Of a DNA stretch of 8,878 nucleotides, positions 1-7,057 are shown one piece after another. Positions within the stretch are counted from its first letter, which is position 1; each line of letters starts with the position of its first letter. Position numbers and translations under genes: made by a program. Source of the DNA: Myxococcales bacterium (lineage in GTDB: Bacteria; Myxococcota_A; Polyangia; Polyangiales; Polyangiaceae). Under the pieces are notes generated by a model. The model was given only the letters and a program-made list of their open reading frames with translations. It had not been told where the DNA came from and did not search any database. The DNA is taken from NCBI GenBank assembly GCA_023248785.1, contig JAHFDX010000110.1, positions 1 through 8,878 on the forward strand. The letters are read 5' to 3'.

Positions 1-568
1 CGCCACTGCGTACGGTGCAGGTTTCGCTGCCACGCGGGCAATCGCGTACGAGCAAGACTTGGTCGTTGTAGCAATTGACCGCACGCCCCGAAACGTGACA
101 CAGGCCGGTCACTTTTCCGCTGCCGCCGCGACCAACGCAGGCATTGGGGTTTACGCCATGCAGCAAGCAGGTTGCAAGCTCCCTGCATGAGTTCGCCATC
201 ATGGCGCACTCCCGCGTGGAGAGCGGTGTGGTCAGAGCGGCTGCGCTCGTGAGGTCGCGCGTGAGCTGCGAAACGCATTCTGCAAAATCATGTGGGAGAA
301 GGGATGGAGGCATTGCGAGGTGCTCGCACGACGTGAGGAGTGCGCACGCTTGTTGCACTTCCTCGAGAGAAGGAGGAACGACGTCGGGTTTCGGAATAGC
401 GGGGGATGCGTCCGGAGGGCTCGTATCAGCGGTAGGTTCCGCGTCAGGTGCGTTTGCACCGCCGTCCATAGACCCGACAGGATCGGGCACGTGCGGCGCA
501 GGTTGCGGACCACAAGCGACGAACCACACGAGTCCGGTGGTGATCGTGGCAAGGGGGATCCGTCGCAT
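1..568 (-). CDS. Cys-rich secreted lipoprotein, 3' end outside window (partial)
   Basis: Reading the minus strand from the ATG at 568-566 gives 189 codons with no stop before the left edge, so only the N-terminal part is present. The protein starts MRRIPLATIT, then a hydrophobic stretch ending F-V-A-C19-G, which looks like a lipoprotein signal peptide with a slightly off-consensus lipobox (Phe at -3). Residues 20-66 are a Pro/Ala/Asp-rich low-complexity linker. From about residue 67 the chain is helical-looking and Cys-rich: 11 more cysteines up to the edge (for example C-A-L-L-T-S-C and E-T-C-T-V), suggesting a disulfide-bonded domain at the cell surface or in the periplasm. I do not recognise a named family; this architecture is common among uncharacterised myxobacterial lipoproteins. 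It is transcribed divergently from the EVE gene. No strong Shine-Dalgarno precedes the start. Overlapping frames on both strands look like shadows because only this frame has a signal peptide and ordered Cys spacing. Confidence 0.78.
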   Translation of the reverse strand, partial: MRRIPLATITTGLVWFVACGPQPAPHVPDPVGSMDGGANAPDAEPTADTSPPDASPAIPKPDVVPPSLEEVQQACALLTSCEHLAMPPSLLPHDFAECVSQLTRDLTSAAALTTPLSTRECAMMANSCRELATCLLHGVNPNACVGRGGSGKVTGLCHVSGRAVNCYNDQVLLVRDCPRGSETCTVRSG

Positions 569-670
569 TGTCAAACCGCTTCTAGTACCGCCTGGGCGAA
601 GTTCCTACGGAGTTCGAACGTTGACTTGTCCAGCCAAGCTGAGCGCCACTTCAGTGGTACAGTCCCTCGC
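569..670. promoter_or_regulatory. Divergent intergenic region between lipoprotein and EVE gene
   Basis: These 102 bp separate two divergent starts and should hold both promoters. On the minus strand a GGAACTT box (605-599) resembles the -35 element of ECF sigma-E-type promoters, but I find no convincing matching -10. On the plus strand TTGACT at 621-626 could be a -35 box, again without a good -10 at 16-18 bp. A perfect inverted repeat, CCACT-TC-AGTGG, lies at 646-657, 13 bp before the EVE start; it could be an operator or a small leader hairpin. All of these are weak calls. Confidence 0.35.
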
Positions 671-1093
671 ATGGCCCGTGCGTACTTTCTCGCCAAGAGT
701 GAGCCTTCGACATACTCGTTTGCCGATCTTGAAAAAGAAGGTCGCACCCGCTGGGACGGCGTTCGAAACTTCGAAGCCCGTAACAACATAAGGGCCATGA
801 AAAAGGGCGATTATGCGCTTTTCTATCATTCGGGGGATGGCAAAGAAGTCGTTGGAATCTGTGAGGTTGTGCGTGAGGCGTATCCAGATCCCACGAGCGA
901 TGAAGACTGGAGCGCGGTCGACGTGGTTCCCATCAAATCGTTCGCACTTCGGGTGACGCTTGCGGCGATGAAGGCCAATCCAAAGCTCTCTTTGATGACA
1001 CTCCTTCGCAAGTCGCGACTCAGTGTTGTGCCATTGACGAAAGACGAATTCTCCGAAGTACTAAGAATGGGAAAGACGACGGTTCGCGCATAG
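671..1093 (+). CDS. EVE-domain protein (THYN1-like, single domain)
   Basis: A 140-residue protein made of one EVE domain, the usual length for stand-alone bacterial members. The family hallmarks are in order: N-terminal A-Y-F-L-A-K-S-E-P (residues 4-12), W28-D-G-V-R-N33 followed by F-E-A-R-N, the Y-A-L-F-Y-H-S strand at 48-54, Y71-P-D-P-T, and L-S-V-V-P-L-T near 117-123. The EVE fold is related to PUA and YTH domains and is known to bind modified nucleic-acid bases (human THYN1, 5mC-type bases), so a nucleic-acid-modification reader in the cytoplasm is likely; the actual ligand is unknown. The usual Y-Q-A-R-N is F-E-A-R-N here, a Gln to Glu change next to the conserved pocket motif. The ATG at 671 is chosen because the family begins a few residues before K-S-E-P; the frame is open further upstream, but that stretch lacks homology-like character. 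No clear Shine-Dalgarno is seen. It lies 38 bp before the MpaB-family gene and is probably co-transcribed with it. Confidence 0.92.
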   Translation: MARAYFLAKSEPSTYSFADLEKEGRTRWDGVRNFEARNNIRAMKKGDYALFYHSGDGKEVVGICEVVREAYPDPTSDEDWSAVDVVPIKSFALRVTLAAMKANPKLSLMTLLRKSRLSVVPLTKDEFSEVLRMGKTTVRA

Positions 1094-1118
1094 GCGCGTA
1101 GAGAACTGTGCAATCGCC

Positions 1119-1123
1119 GGAGG
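1119..1123 (+). promoter_or_regulatory. Ribosome binding site GGAGG of the MpaB-family gene
   Basis: GGAGG lies 8 nt before the ATG at 1132. It decides the start against the in-frame GTG at 1108, which sits upstream of this site. Confidence 0.8.
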
Positions 1124-1131
1124 AAGGGGCC

Positions 1132-2298
1132 ATGTTTCCGACTCGCTATCGCCACGTCGAGGTGGCTCGCCGAATGTTAGGCAGCGCAGTGGATCGTTTT
1201 GGTGAGGCCCTTCTCCAGGGCGATCCGTTGGCTGATGCGGCGATGTCCGACTTGGTAACGTTGGGAGCCTCTGGGCACGCGCTCGTCGCGCAGGCAAGTC
1301 GCGAGGGAATCCGCTGTGTTTCACAGGCGCCGCCTTCGCTTCGTGCGTTCTTTGGACACGCCGAGGAAGTGCCCCGTTGGGTCGACGAGCGGCAGCTTCA
1401 CGTGGGCGGTCAGTTGCTTATGCGCAGTGGCTTGTTTGGTGGCTTCGTGCTCGCGTTTCGATCGATCTTGCTCGGTTACTTTTCACCGGGTGGGAACAAG
1501 CCCCTCGTTTTCACCGGAAGGCTCGAGGAGCAGACCGCCAAGAGATTGTTTGAAACTGCAAAGTTCGTCCAGGAAACATGCAGGCCCGGGAGCCTATCCA
1601 GGTTTGGAGAGGCCTATGCCATCACGCTTCACGTGCGTCTGATGCACGCGAAAGTGCGCGCGATGCTGCTCGCACATCCAGAGTGGAAGGCGGATGCGTG
1701 GGGCATCCCCATCAATCAACATGACATGGCGGCGACGTCGCTTCTCTTTTCGCTCGAAGTGGTCGAAGGGCTGCGCGCCCTTGGATTTTCGCTCGATGCG
1801 GACGAGGTCGAGGCGTACATGCATGTTTGGAAATACTCATCGTTCTTGATGGGCGTAGATCCCGAATGGTCGACCGGTACCGAGTCGGAAGCGTGGCGCC
1901 TTCGAAGGCTCACCGAGGCCACTGAGGGCGACGAAACCGACGACGACGGACGGCGTCTCGTTCATGCGCTCTTTGAGTCAGGAGTTACGGTGGCGCGTAC
2001 GCCTGTGGAGCGTCGTCGTGCCGAATGGATGAAGCCCTTTTACTTTGCGGTGAGCAGGCATCTGATCGGTAACCGCCTGGCCGACATGATTCCCATTGAG
2101 CGAACGCGCGCCGCGTGGCTCATGCCGTCGATCATGGCGTCGGTGCGTGCATACGATGCGGCGCAGCGCGCATCGCGATCGTTTCGTGCGTTGGCAATTC
2201 GCGAGGGCGCTCGCTACTGGAACGAAGTGGTTGGACTAGACATTTTCGGAGGCCCCGCCAAGTTCGCGCTCCCGGAGCGACTGCGGCGGGCGGCGTGA
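1132..2298 (+). CDS. DUF2236 oxygenase, MpaB / Lcp (rubber oxygenase) family
   Basis: A 388-residue protein of the MpaB/B'/Lcp catalytic-domain family (DUF2236). Known members are b-type haem or related oxygenases that cut isoprenoid double bonds: Lcp cleaves polyisoprene, fungal MpaB cleaves the farnesyl chain of a mycophenolic-acid precursor. Family signatures visible here: R138-L-F-E-T142-A-K-F-V (helix matching the Lcp R/T region), V168-R-L-M-H172-A-K-V-R176 with H172 the likely haem ligand, P193-I-N-Q-H-D-M-A-A-T-S (the usual P-I-N-Q-E-D-x-x-A-T), an E-G-L-R-x-L-G segment at 212-218, and M240-G-V-D-P-E. A hydrophobic stretch at 99-117 could touch a membrane; there is no signal peptide, so a cytoplasmic or membrane-associated location is likely. 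The substrate cannot be told from sequence; a terpenoid, hopanoid or other lipid is an inference. It follows the EVE gene by 38 bp with a good ribosome site, and its last 63 bp overlap the convergent RND gene. Confidence 0.9.
   Translation: MFPTRYRHVEVARRMLGSAVDRFGEALLQGDPLADAAMSDLVTLGASGHALVAQASREGIRCVSQAPPSLRAFFGHAEEVPRWVDERQLHVGGQLLMRSGLFGGFVLAFRSILLGYFSPGGNKPLVFTGRLEEQTAKRLFETAKFVQETCRPGSLSRFGEAYAITLHVRLMHAKVRAMLLAHPEWKADAWGIPINQHDMAATSLLFSLEVVEGLRALGFSLDADEVEAYMHVWKYSSFLMGVDPEWSTGTESEAWRLRRLTEATEGDETDDDGRRLVHALFESGVTVARTPVERRRAEWMKPFYFAVSRHLIGNRLADMIPIERTRAAWLMPSIMASVRAYDAAQRASRSFRALAIREGARYWNEVVGLDIFGGPAKFALPERLRRAA
2236..2298. other. Tail-to-tail coding overlap of the MpaB-family and RND genes
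   Basis: The stop of the oxygenase gene (2296-2298, plus) lies inside the RND gene, whose own stop is at 2238-2236 (minus). The shared 63 bp encode the last 20 residues plus stop of both proteins. The RND tail here is a hydrophilic Arg-rich cytoplasmic end that tolerates variation; the oxygenase end is F-G-G-P-A-K-F. I see no terminator hairpin, so transcripts may run into each other's genes. Confidence 0.8.
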
Positions 2299-4809
2299 CC
2301 TTCGCGTGCGGTTCTTCGAACGCTCGCGCAGGTACAGGATCGCGGGAAGCACGAGGACGGCGGCTCCTAGGCATGTCACTTCACCAATCACCGCAATGGC
2401 TCCTAGCCCTCGGATCGCCTGATTGATGGATCCCAGAAGGGCGAGATAACCCAGCGTCGTGGTCGAGCTGCAGAGCACGACTGCGCCGCCCGTGGTGCGC
2501 ACCGCTCGAAGAATATTTCGGCCTCGTTCGCTCGTGTAGCGCTGGACGATGTTGACTGCATAGTCCACGCCCACGCCAAATGTAACTGGTAAAGCTACGA
2601 AATTGACAAAGTTGAGCCGTGTATGCGTGATCTGCATGTAGAGACCGAGCCATGCGACGCCCAGCAGAAGAGCGCCCACGACCATGAACGATTGGCGACC
2701 GCGTCGAAAGAGAAGAACGACGGCGAGCAACGTGAGTCCGAGTGAAAGCGCTACGGCCCTTGGAACGTCCCGAATCACAGACTTCAACATGTCAGCAAAG
2801 ATCACAGGGCGCCCCGAACCTCGAACGATTTCGCCGTTCGGTAACTTGGTCTCGCGGAAGGAGTCCGCCCAACGCAAGAGGTAACGCAGGTCGCTGTCGT
2901 CGGTGCCTGCAGTGGGCTCAACCACGACGATTCGTCCCCGAGTTCCGTCGCGCTCCATGAACGGCCGAACAACTTGCTCGGGAAGCGATTCGAGTGTGAT
3001 GGGCTTTAGATCCTCAGGCGGCATTACGCGCGTCAGCTCTTGCCACTCTTGGTCGCTGATCACTTTGAGTTCGCGTGCACGAATGAGCTTTTCGCGGATT
3101 TGGACGAGAAGTGGGATCTTGTCGGGCTGATCTTCGGGCACGAAGTCGACCGCGGTATGGACGGCCTCAAAGGGCTTTTCGTCGGGCGGTGCTTCATCGC
3201 GCTTCTTTTCCAGCATCGCCTTGAGCGCGCGCACTTGATCGATGCGCTCGGCCATGACGACCATCCCGGCGTCGAATCTTCGTCCCATGATGTCGGAGGC
3301 CAGGCGTGAGATTCGCGACGATTCCTTTGCGCCGCCGAGATCATTTTCCAGGCGCCGCATATTGTACTCCATCGGATCGTGCCGCATGTATTCGACGGTG
3401 CAGACGACACCCGCGACGGCGGCCAAGATGCCCGCACCCGCAAGAAACCTCGGGATGGTTCGTATTGTTGGTATGAGTAATGCGGAGTACGGAATGCCGC
3501 GGAGCCTGATGCGCGAGAACCACGTTGTCCCGTTGCCTCCAAATGGCCAACGGCGTTCGATGGCCGCAAGCAGGGCGGGCGTCACCCAGTAGGTCGCGAT
3601 CCAACAGCAGGCCATACCCGTTGCGCCGATGAATGCGAAATGTCGAAAGACACGAAACTCGGAGATGCCAAGCGACCCGTACGCGGCTGCGGCGCCCATC
3701 GCGACCGTGAGTGTGGCGCTCATGGTTGTTCGATGCGCGATGAGGATCGCATCTTCCACGGGCCTTCCCAGGCGGCGTTCCTCGAAGTACCTCGCCATGT
3801 ACAGAATCCCGAAATTAATGCCGTTTCCTGCAATGATGCTGAAGAGCGCACCGGTCACCACGTTGAGGTGGCCGATGCACACCTTGGTGATCCCGAAGGT
3901 CCACGCAATGCCGACTCCGATGGTGATGCCCATGGTGAACAGCGCGCGCAAGCGCATGAAGTAGAGGAGCACAACGATAAGGACGAAGAGCACGCCGAGG
4001 GAGCCTACTTGCGTGAGGTCATCGCGAATGGCGCCGTACTCGTTCAGGCCGCTGACGAGGTCGCCTGCGTACCCGACGCGAACGTGATCAAAACCGAGCT
4101 CACGTTTTGTGGCTGCGACCTGTTCCTTTACCCTCGATAACGCGATCTTCGAGTTTGTTAAATCTCCGCTTGGAATGAGGGTTTGCGCCATCACTACAAG
4201 AGCGCGTCGATCCTGCGATTGGAAGTACCCGTCTGGAAACGATTGCGCGCCGTTGGGTTCGTATTTCTTGAAGCGCTTTTTCAGTTCTTCGGCGGAAAGT
4301 TCGGGTGGTGGTGCTTCAGTTTCGTCGAACGCGCTTCCATCCTGGCGCGCAACTTCCCATTCCCATCGTGCGTCTACGTCGTCGCGGAGTTTTCGAAGTT
4401 CATCCTTAGGCAAGAAAAGCCCAGCCCTGGGCTCGAGGTACGATTTTGCTGCCGCAAGACTGTCCTCGGCGGTCTCGACGCGGCTTTCCGCGGAGGGCAA
4501 CCGCTCGGTAAGAGCATTGCCGAGCGTGCGAAGCTCCTCGCTCTTTTCTCCTTCAAGTACGACGAAGATCTTGCTGGCGGCGCGTGTTCGGTCCATGACC
4601 CGCCGGATCTCGCGAACGCTTGGCTGATTTTCAGGGAGAAGTTGATCGAAACGCGTCTTGAGTTCAAGGCGTGCGGCCAGCAGGAAGCCGACCAGAGCCG
4701 TGATACAGACCACAATGATGGGTACGAACGGCCGACGAACCTGCAGCCCTACGAGAGCGCGAAGCCAGCGTGGCGCTGGAGAGGTGGATGGCGGGCCGGA
4801 GAAGTCCAT
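2236..4809 (-). CDS. MMPL/RND-superfamily exporter, HpnN-like
   Basis: An 857-residue inner-membrane protein with the duplicated RND/MMPL plan: TM1 (about 28-46), a periplasmic domain (47-265, with L-K-T-R-F-D-Q-L-L-P-E typical of HpnN-like exporters), TM2-6 (about 268-416), TM7 (455-473), a second periplasmic domain (474-680), then TM8-12 (684-827) and a basic tail. Length and layout fit the HpnN/MMPL group that carries hopanoids or other lipids toward the outer membrane using the proton gradient. TM10 keeps the G-V-G-V-D749-Y proton-relay motif, but the equivalent TM4 motif is G-N-G-I-N332-F, with Asn for Asp. The ATG at 4809 is preferred because it places a short cytoplasmic tail before TM1. 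The frame stays open to 5142, but there it shares its wobble position with the opposite lipoprotein gene and looks like a shadow. A GTG at 4899 is a possible alternative start. No Shine-Dalgarno is evident. Substrate unknown. Confidence 0.93.
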   Translation of the reverse strand: MDFSGPPSTSPAPRWLRALVGLQVRRPFVPIIVVCITALVGFLLAARLELKTRFDQLLPENQPSVREIRRVMDRTRAASKIFVVLEGEKSEELRTLGNALTERLPSAESRVETAEDSLAAAKSYLEPRAGLFLPKDELRKLRDDVDARWEWEVARQDGSAFDETEAPPPELSAEELKKRFKKYEPNGAQSFPDGYFQSQDRRALVVMAQTLIPSGDLTNSKIALSRVKEQVAATKRELGFDHVRVGYAGDLVSGLNEYGAIRDDLTQVGSLGVLFVLIVVLLYFMRLRALFTMGITIGVGIAWTFGITKVCIGHLNVVTGALFSIIAGNGINFGILYMARYFEERRLGRPVEDAILIAHRTTMSATLTVAMGAAAAYGSLGISEFRVFRHFAFIGATGMACCWIATYWVTPALLAAIERRWPFGGNGTTWFSRIRLRGIPYSALLIPTIRTIPRFLAGAGILAAVAGVVCTVEYMRHDPMEYNMRRLENDLGGAKESSRISRLASDIMGRRFDAGMVVMAERIDQVRALKAMLEKKRDEAPPDEKPFEAVHTAVDFVPEDQPDKIPLLVQIREKLIRARELKVISDQEWQELTRVMPPEDLKPITLESLPEQVVRPFMERDGTRGRIVVVEPTAGTDDSDLRYLLRWADSFRETKLPNGEIVRGSGRPVIFADMLKSVIRDVPRAVALSLGLTLLAVVLLFRRGRQSFMVVGALLLGVAWLGLYMQITHTRLNFVNFVALPVTFGVGVDYAVNIVQRYTSERGRNILRAVRTTGGAVVLCSSTTTLGYLALLGSINQAIRGLGAIAVIGEVTCLGAAVLVLPAILYLRERSKNRTRRSRRPPQSLRERELGGASENV

Positions 4810-4846
4810 CGGAAAAAGGGAAACGGAACCGGTAATTGTCTGCTTT
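4810..4846. promoter_or_regulatory. Very short divergent gap between RND and lipoprotein genes
   Basis: Only 37 bp separate the chosen starts, so each promoter must lie partly inside the opposite gene. I find no convincing -35/-10 pair on either strand. Confidence 0.3.
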
Positions 4847-4860
4847 TTGGCTGTAAAGCA
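4841..4860. repeat. Inverted repeat TGCTTT-N8-AAAGCA at the divergent start
   Basis: Two perfect 6-base arms (4841-4846 and 4855-4860) with an 8-base centre straddle the proposed TTG start of the lipoprotein gene. It could be an operator for a dimeric regulator or a weak hairpin affecting start-codon access. One copy of this length can also arise by chance. Confidence 0.35.
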
Positions 4861-5470
4861 AAAGTTCCTGGGGGGCGCTCTTATTGCTGGTTTTTTCACG
4901 GCGTGCGCGAATCGGGCGCCTTCGGTGCCGGTGCCGCCGTCGGAGGTTTTGGCAATGACTGTGGTGTCGCCGCAAGAGGCGTCGAGCGTTCGCTCGGGCG
5001 CTTCAGTAATTGCCCATTCAGACTCGGACGCGGCTGATGCGATGCGAGAGTCGTCGCCGCTTGCCGAATTTGTATCTGCAACGGCGCTGCCCCATGCGTT
5101 CACACCCCGATCGACGTGCGAGGCGGAAGCAATTCCACTCAACTGCGCCGTTTTTGTGGAGCGCGACGACGCGGCGTTGTTCGCTCGCGCGTGCGAGGCT
5201 CTTGCGAATCACGCCGCAGCGAGCGTTGCCATGCGCGCATATAGCTGTTTGCTTCGCGCGTCGGGTAGCAAACAAGTCGCGAACTGCATTCAAAACGAAG
5301 TGGGTCGCGTCTGCGTGCCGACGGACGTGGTGCGGTCGTGCAAGGTGGCCGGGTGCGGCAACTCGGAGAGCGCCATCTGTGCCCGCGTGCTGGCGGCATC
5401 GAAGCACCGAGACCAAGCGGCGAAATGCGTAGCTATGTGCGGAAAAACATTGACGACGTGCTTACTTTGA
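4847..5470 (+). CDS. Cys-rich lipoprotein upstream of the phospholipase-like gene
   Basis: With a TTG start at 4847 the product is 207 residues and begins with a short basic segment (K4, K6), a hydrophobic core and F-T-A-C20, a lipoprotein signal peptide. The mature part has a polar Ser/Ala/Asp-rich region (21 to about 88) and then 12 further cysteines to the end, closing C-V-A-M-C-G-K-T-L-T-T-C-L-L. I do not recognise a family. Like the left-edge lipoprotein it has Phe at lipobox position -3 and a Cys-rich C-terminal domain, but I see no clear alignable similarity. The start is uncertain: the frame is open from 4658 and has ATGs at 4715 and 4718, but those would give a non-secretory N-terminus, and no good ribosome site precedes 4847. 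The opposite strand is open across the first 300 bases because both frames share the G+C-rich wobble position; the signal peptide and ordered Cys favour this strand. It ends 51 bp before the phosphoesterase gene, probably in one operon. Confidence 0.72.
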   Translation: MAVKQKFLGGALIAGFFTACANRAPSVPVPPSEVLAMTVVSPQEASSVRSGASVIAHSDSDAADAMRESSPLAEFVSATALPHAFTPRSTCEAEAIPLNCAVFVERDDAALFARACEALANHAAASVAMRAYSCLLRASGSKQVANCIQNEVGRVCVPTDVVRSCKVAGCGNSESAICARVLAASKHRDQAAKCVAMCGKTLTTCLL

Positions 5471-5511
5471 GACGTGCTTGAAGCGCGCCGCCGGACGAAA
5501 ACTGCAACCGC

Positions 5512-5516
5512 AAGGA
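5512..5516 (+). promoter_or_regulatory. Ribosome binding site AAGGA of the phosphoesterase gene
   Basis: AAGGA sits 5 nt before the ATG at 5522. It supports that start over the in-frame upstream TTG at 5474, as does the twin-arginine signal beginning at the ATG. Confidence 0.65.
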
Positions 5517-5521
5517 CTGCC

Positions 5522-7015
5522 ATGAAGAAACCGATTTCCCGTAGAACCGTCGTAACGCAACTTGGCGCGGGCGCGATGATCGCCGGCTGCGGCAGTGATC
5601 CGGATACCGGCGCACCGAGCGTGGCGACGGGCACACCCGCGGGTTCGCGAGGCGATGCGGGAGCTGATTCGTCGAGTCCGAATTCGCAACCTAGTGATTC
5701 GGGATCGCAAGACTCCCGTGCTGCCGACGCGCCGCCGCCTCCAACGGCCAAGGAACTTCTTGCGGGGATCGAGGCCATCATTGTGCTGGTGATGGAAAAT
5801 CGATCGTTCGATCATTTCCTTGGCTCGCTGGGGCTCGACACCAAGTACGCAAATGTGTCGAAGGTCGCCGCCCTCACGGGTAACGAATCGAACGCAGATA
5901 CCAATGGCAACCCTGTCAAAGTGTTTCGCTTCGAGAATTTTACGCCGAACGATCCGCCGCACGATTGGAACTCCGTTCACATTCAATGGAACACCGGGAA
6001 AAATGACGGGTTCGTGAAGGCGCATGCAGGCGCGAACGAGCGTGACGTGATGGGTTATCACGATCGCGCGCAGTTACCTTTTCTCTACTGGCTTGCGGAC
6101 AACTATGCAGTCCTCGACCACTGGTATGCTTCTGTGCTCGGGCCGACGTGGCCCAATCGTTATTACTTGCACTCGACGTCGTCGGGGGGGCGCAAAGACA
6201 ACACGCCAACGTTTACCAACTTCCCGGATACCGTTTGGGATCGTCTAAAAGAGAGCGGTAACAGTTACAAGAACTACCATGCGGGTGCGATCGCTTGGTA
6301 CACCGGCGGATACGTTGGCAAACTTCTTCAGATGAATCCGGCCGCGCCGATGGATCAGTTCTTCAACGACGCAAAGAGCGGAACGTTGCCGAACTTCTCA
6401 ATCATTGATCCTGATTTCGCGTCGTCGGACGATCATCCGAGCCATGACATCCGTAAGGGGCAGGCGTTCATGGCAAGCGTTTACAAGGCGCTTGCCGAGA
6501 GTCCGCAATGGGACAAACTGCTCCTCATCATTACGTACGATGAGCACGGCGGGTTCTTCGATCATGTGGCGCCGCCTTCGGTCGACGACGACAATATCGA
6601 GTTTACCCAGCGCGGGTTTCGCATGCCCGCGCTCGCCATTGGCGGCAGAGTTTTGCGCGGGGCTGTCGTGAATACGGAGTTCGAGCACTCGAGCGTCGCC
6701 GCAACGCTGAGAACCAAATTTGGCATTCGTTCCCTTTCAAAGCGCATGGATGCTTCGAACGATTTGTCAACCGTGCTTGACCCAGCGCTCGTAAAAACGC
6801 CAATGGCCCCAGCGACCGGGATGCCTACGGTGACGATGAGTTTGGCGCAGGCAGTGCGCGATCGTGTGGGCGTAAGCAGTCAGCCGGAGCTCGAGCATCT
6901 TGTCGAGACGGGCGCAATTCCGAAGTCGTGCGTTGACTCCCGTACTCACGAAGAGCGAATGGGTGTGTGGCTTGCGGCGGGCGAGCGACTGGGCGCGTTG
7001 CGGCTCATTCGTTGA
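5522..7015 (+). CDS. Tat-exported phosphoesterase, phospholipase C / AcpA superfamily
   Basis: A 497-residue protein of the phosphoesterase family (Pfam PF04185) that includes bacterial phospholipases C and the acid phosphatase AcpA. The N-terminus carries S6-R-R-T-V-V, a twin-arginine motif, then a hydrophobic stretch ending I-A-G-C23, a good lipobox, so export folded by Tat and lipid anchoring are likely. Residues 24-75 form a Ser/Gly/Ala/Asp/Pro linker. Catalytic signatures follow: M91-E92-N93-R-S-F-D-H-F, L206-G-P-T209-W-P-N-R, a D-P-D-F...D-D-H-P region (296-306), and D340-E341-H-G-G-F-F-D-H348. By comparison with AcpA, E92, N93, T209, D340 and E341 would bind the metal and form the nucleophile site; Thr, as here, is typical of the PLC branch and Ser of AcpA. 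The reaction is probably hydrolysis of phospholipid head groups or other phosphomonoesters/diesters in the periplasm or at the surface. It follows the Cys-rich lipoprotein gene by 51 bp and converges on the catalase-like gene. Confidence 0.94.
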   Translation: MKKPISRRTVVTQLGAGAMIAGCGSDPDTGAPSVATGTPAGSRGDAGADSSSPNSQPSDSGSQDSRAADAPPPPTAKELLAGIEAIIVLVMENRSFDHFLGSLGLDTKYANVSKVAALTGNESNADTNGNPVKVFRFENFTPNDPPHDWNSVHIQWNTGKNDGFVKAHAGANERDVMGYHDRAQLPFLYWLADNYAVLDHWYASVLGPTWPNRYYLHSTSSGGRKDNTPTFTNFPDTVWDRLKESGNSYKNYHAGAIAWYTGGYVGKLLQMNPAAPMDQFFNDAKSGTLPNFSIIDPDFASSDDHPSHDIRKGQAFMASVYKALAESPQWDKLLLIITYDEHGGFFDHVAPPSVDDDNIEFTQRGFRMPALAIGGRVLRGAVVNTEFEHSSVAATLRTKFGIRSLSKRMDASNDLSTVLDPALVKTPMAPATGMPTVTMSLAQAVRDRVGVSSQPELEHLVETGAIPKSCVDSRTHEERMGVWLAAGERLGALRLIR

Positions 7016-7057
7016 AGAGGGTCTGGCGTATTGGGCGCTATTCGAGTGGCAGCTTGG
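7016..7057. other. Convergent 42-bp gap, no terminator seen
   Basis: This gap lies between the stops of the phosphoesterase and catalase-like genes. I see no stable inverted repeat with a T-run on either strand. Confidence 0.5.

Noticed and set aside
232..552. Minus-strand frame overlapping the left-edge lipoprotein
   Set aside because: It lies in a different frame from the signal-peptide-bearing lipoprotein and is Arg/Ser-rich with no recognisable features.
290..670. N-terminal extension of the EVE protein
   Set aside because: The frame is open upstream, but EVE proteins begin just before the K-S-E-P motif, and the extension would overlap the divergent lipoprotein gene.
144..791. Long plus-strand open frame at the left end
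   Set aside because: It is antisense to the lipoprotein and then runs out of frame into the EVE gene; its composition is low-complexity Ser/Arg with no domain or ribosome site.
3060..3569. Minus-strand 169-codon frame within the RND gene
   Set aside because: It is a shifted frame of the same strand; the RND frame carries the transmembrane and motif content with no sign of a frameshift.
3640..5037. Two plus-strand frames (3640-4140 and 4183-5037) inside the RND region
   Set aside because: They are antisense to strongly supported membrane-protein sequence and show no motif of their own.
5462..6061. Minus-strand 199-codon frame opposite the phosphoesterase gene
   Set aside because: The plus strand has the Tat signal and the E-N-R-S-F-D catalytic motif; the minus frame is His/Arg-rich shadow.
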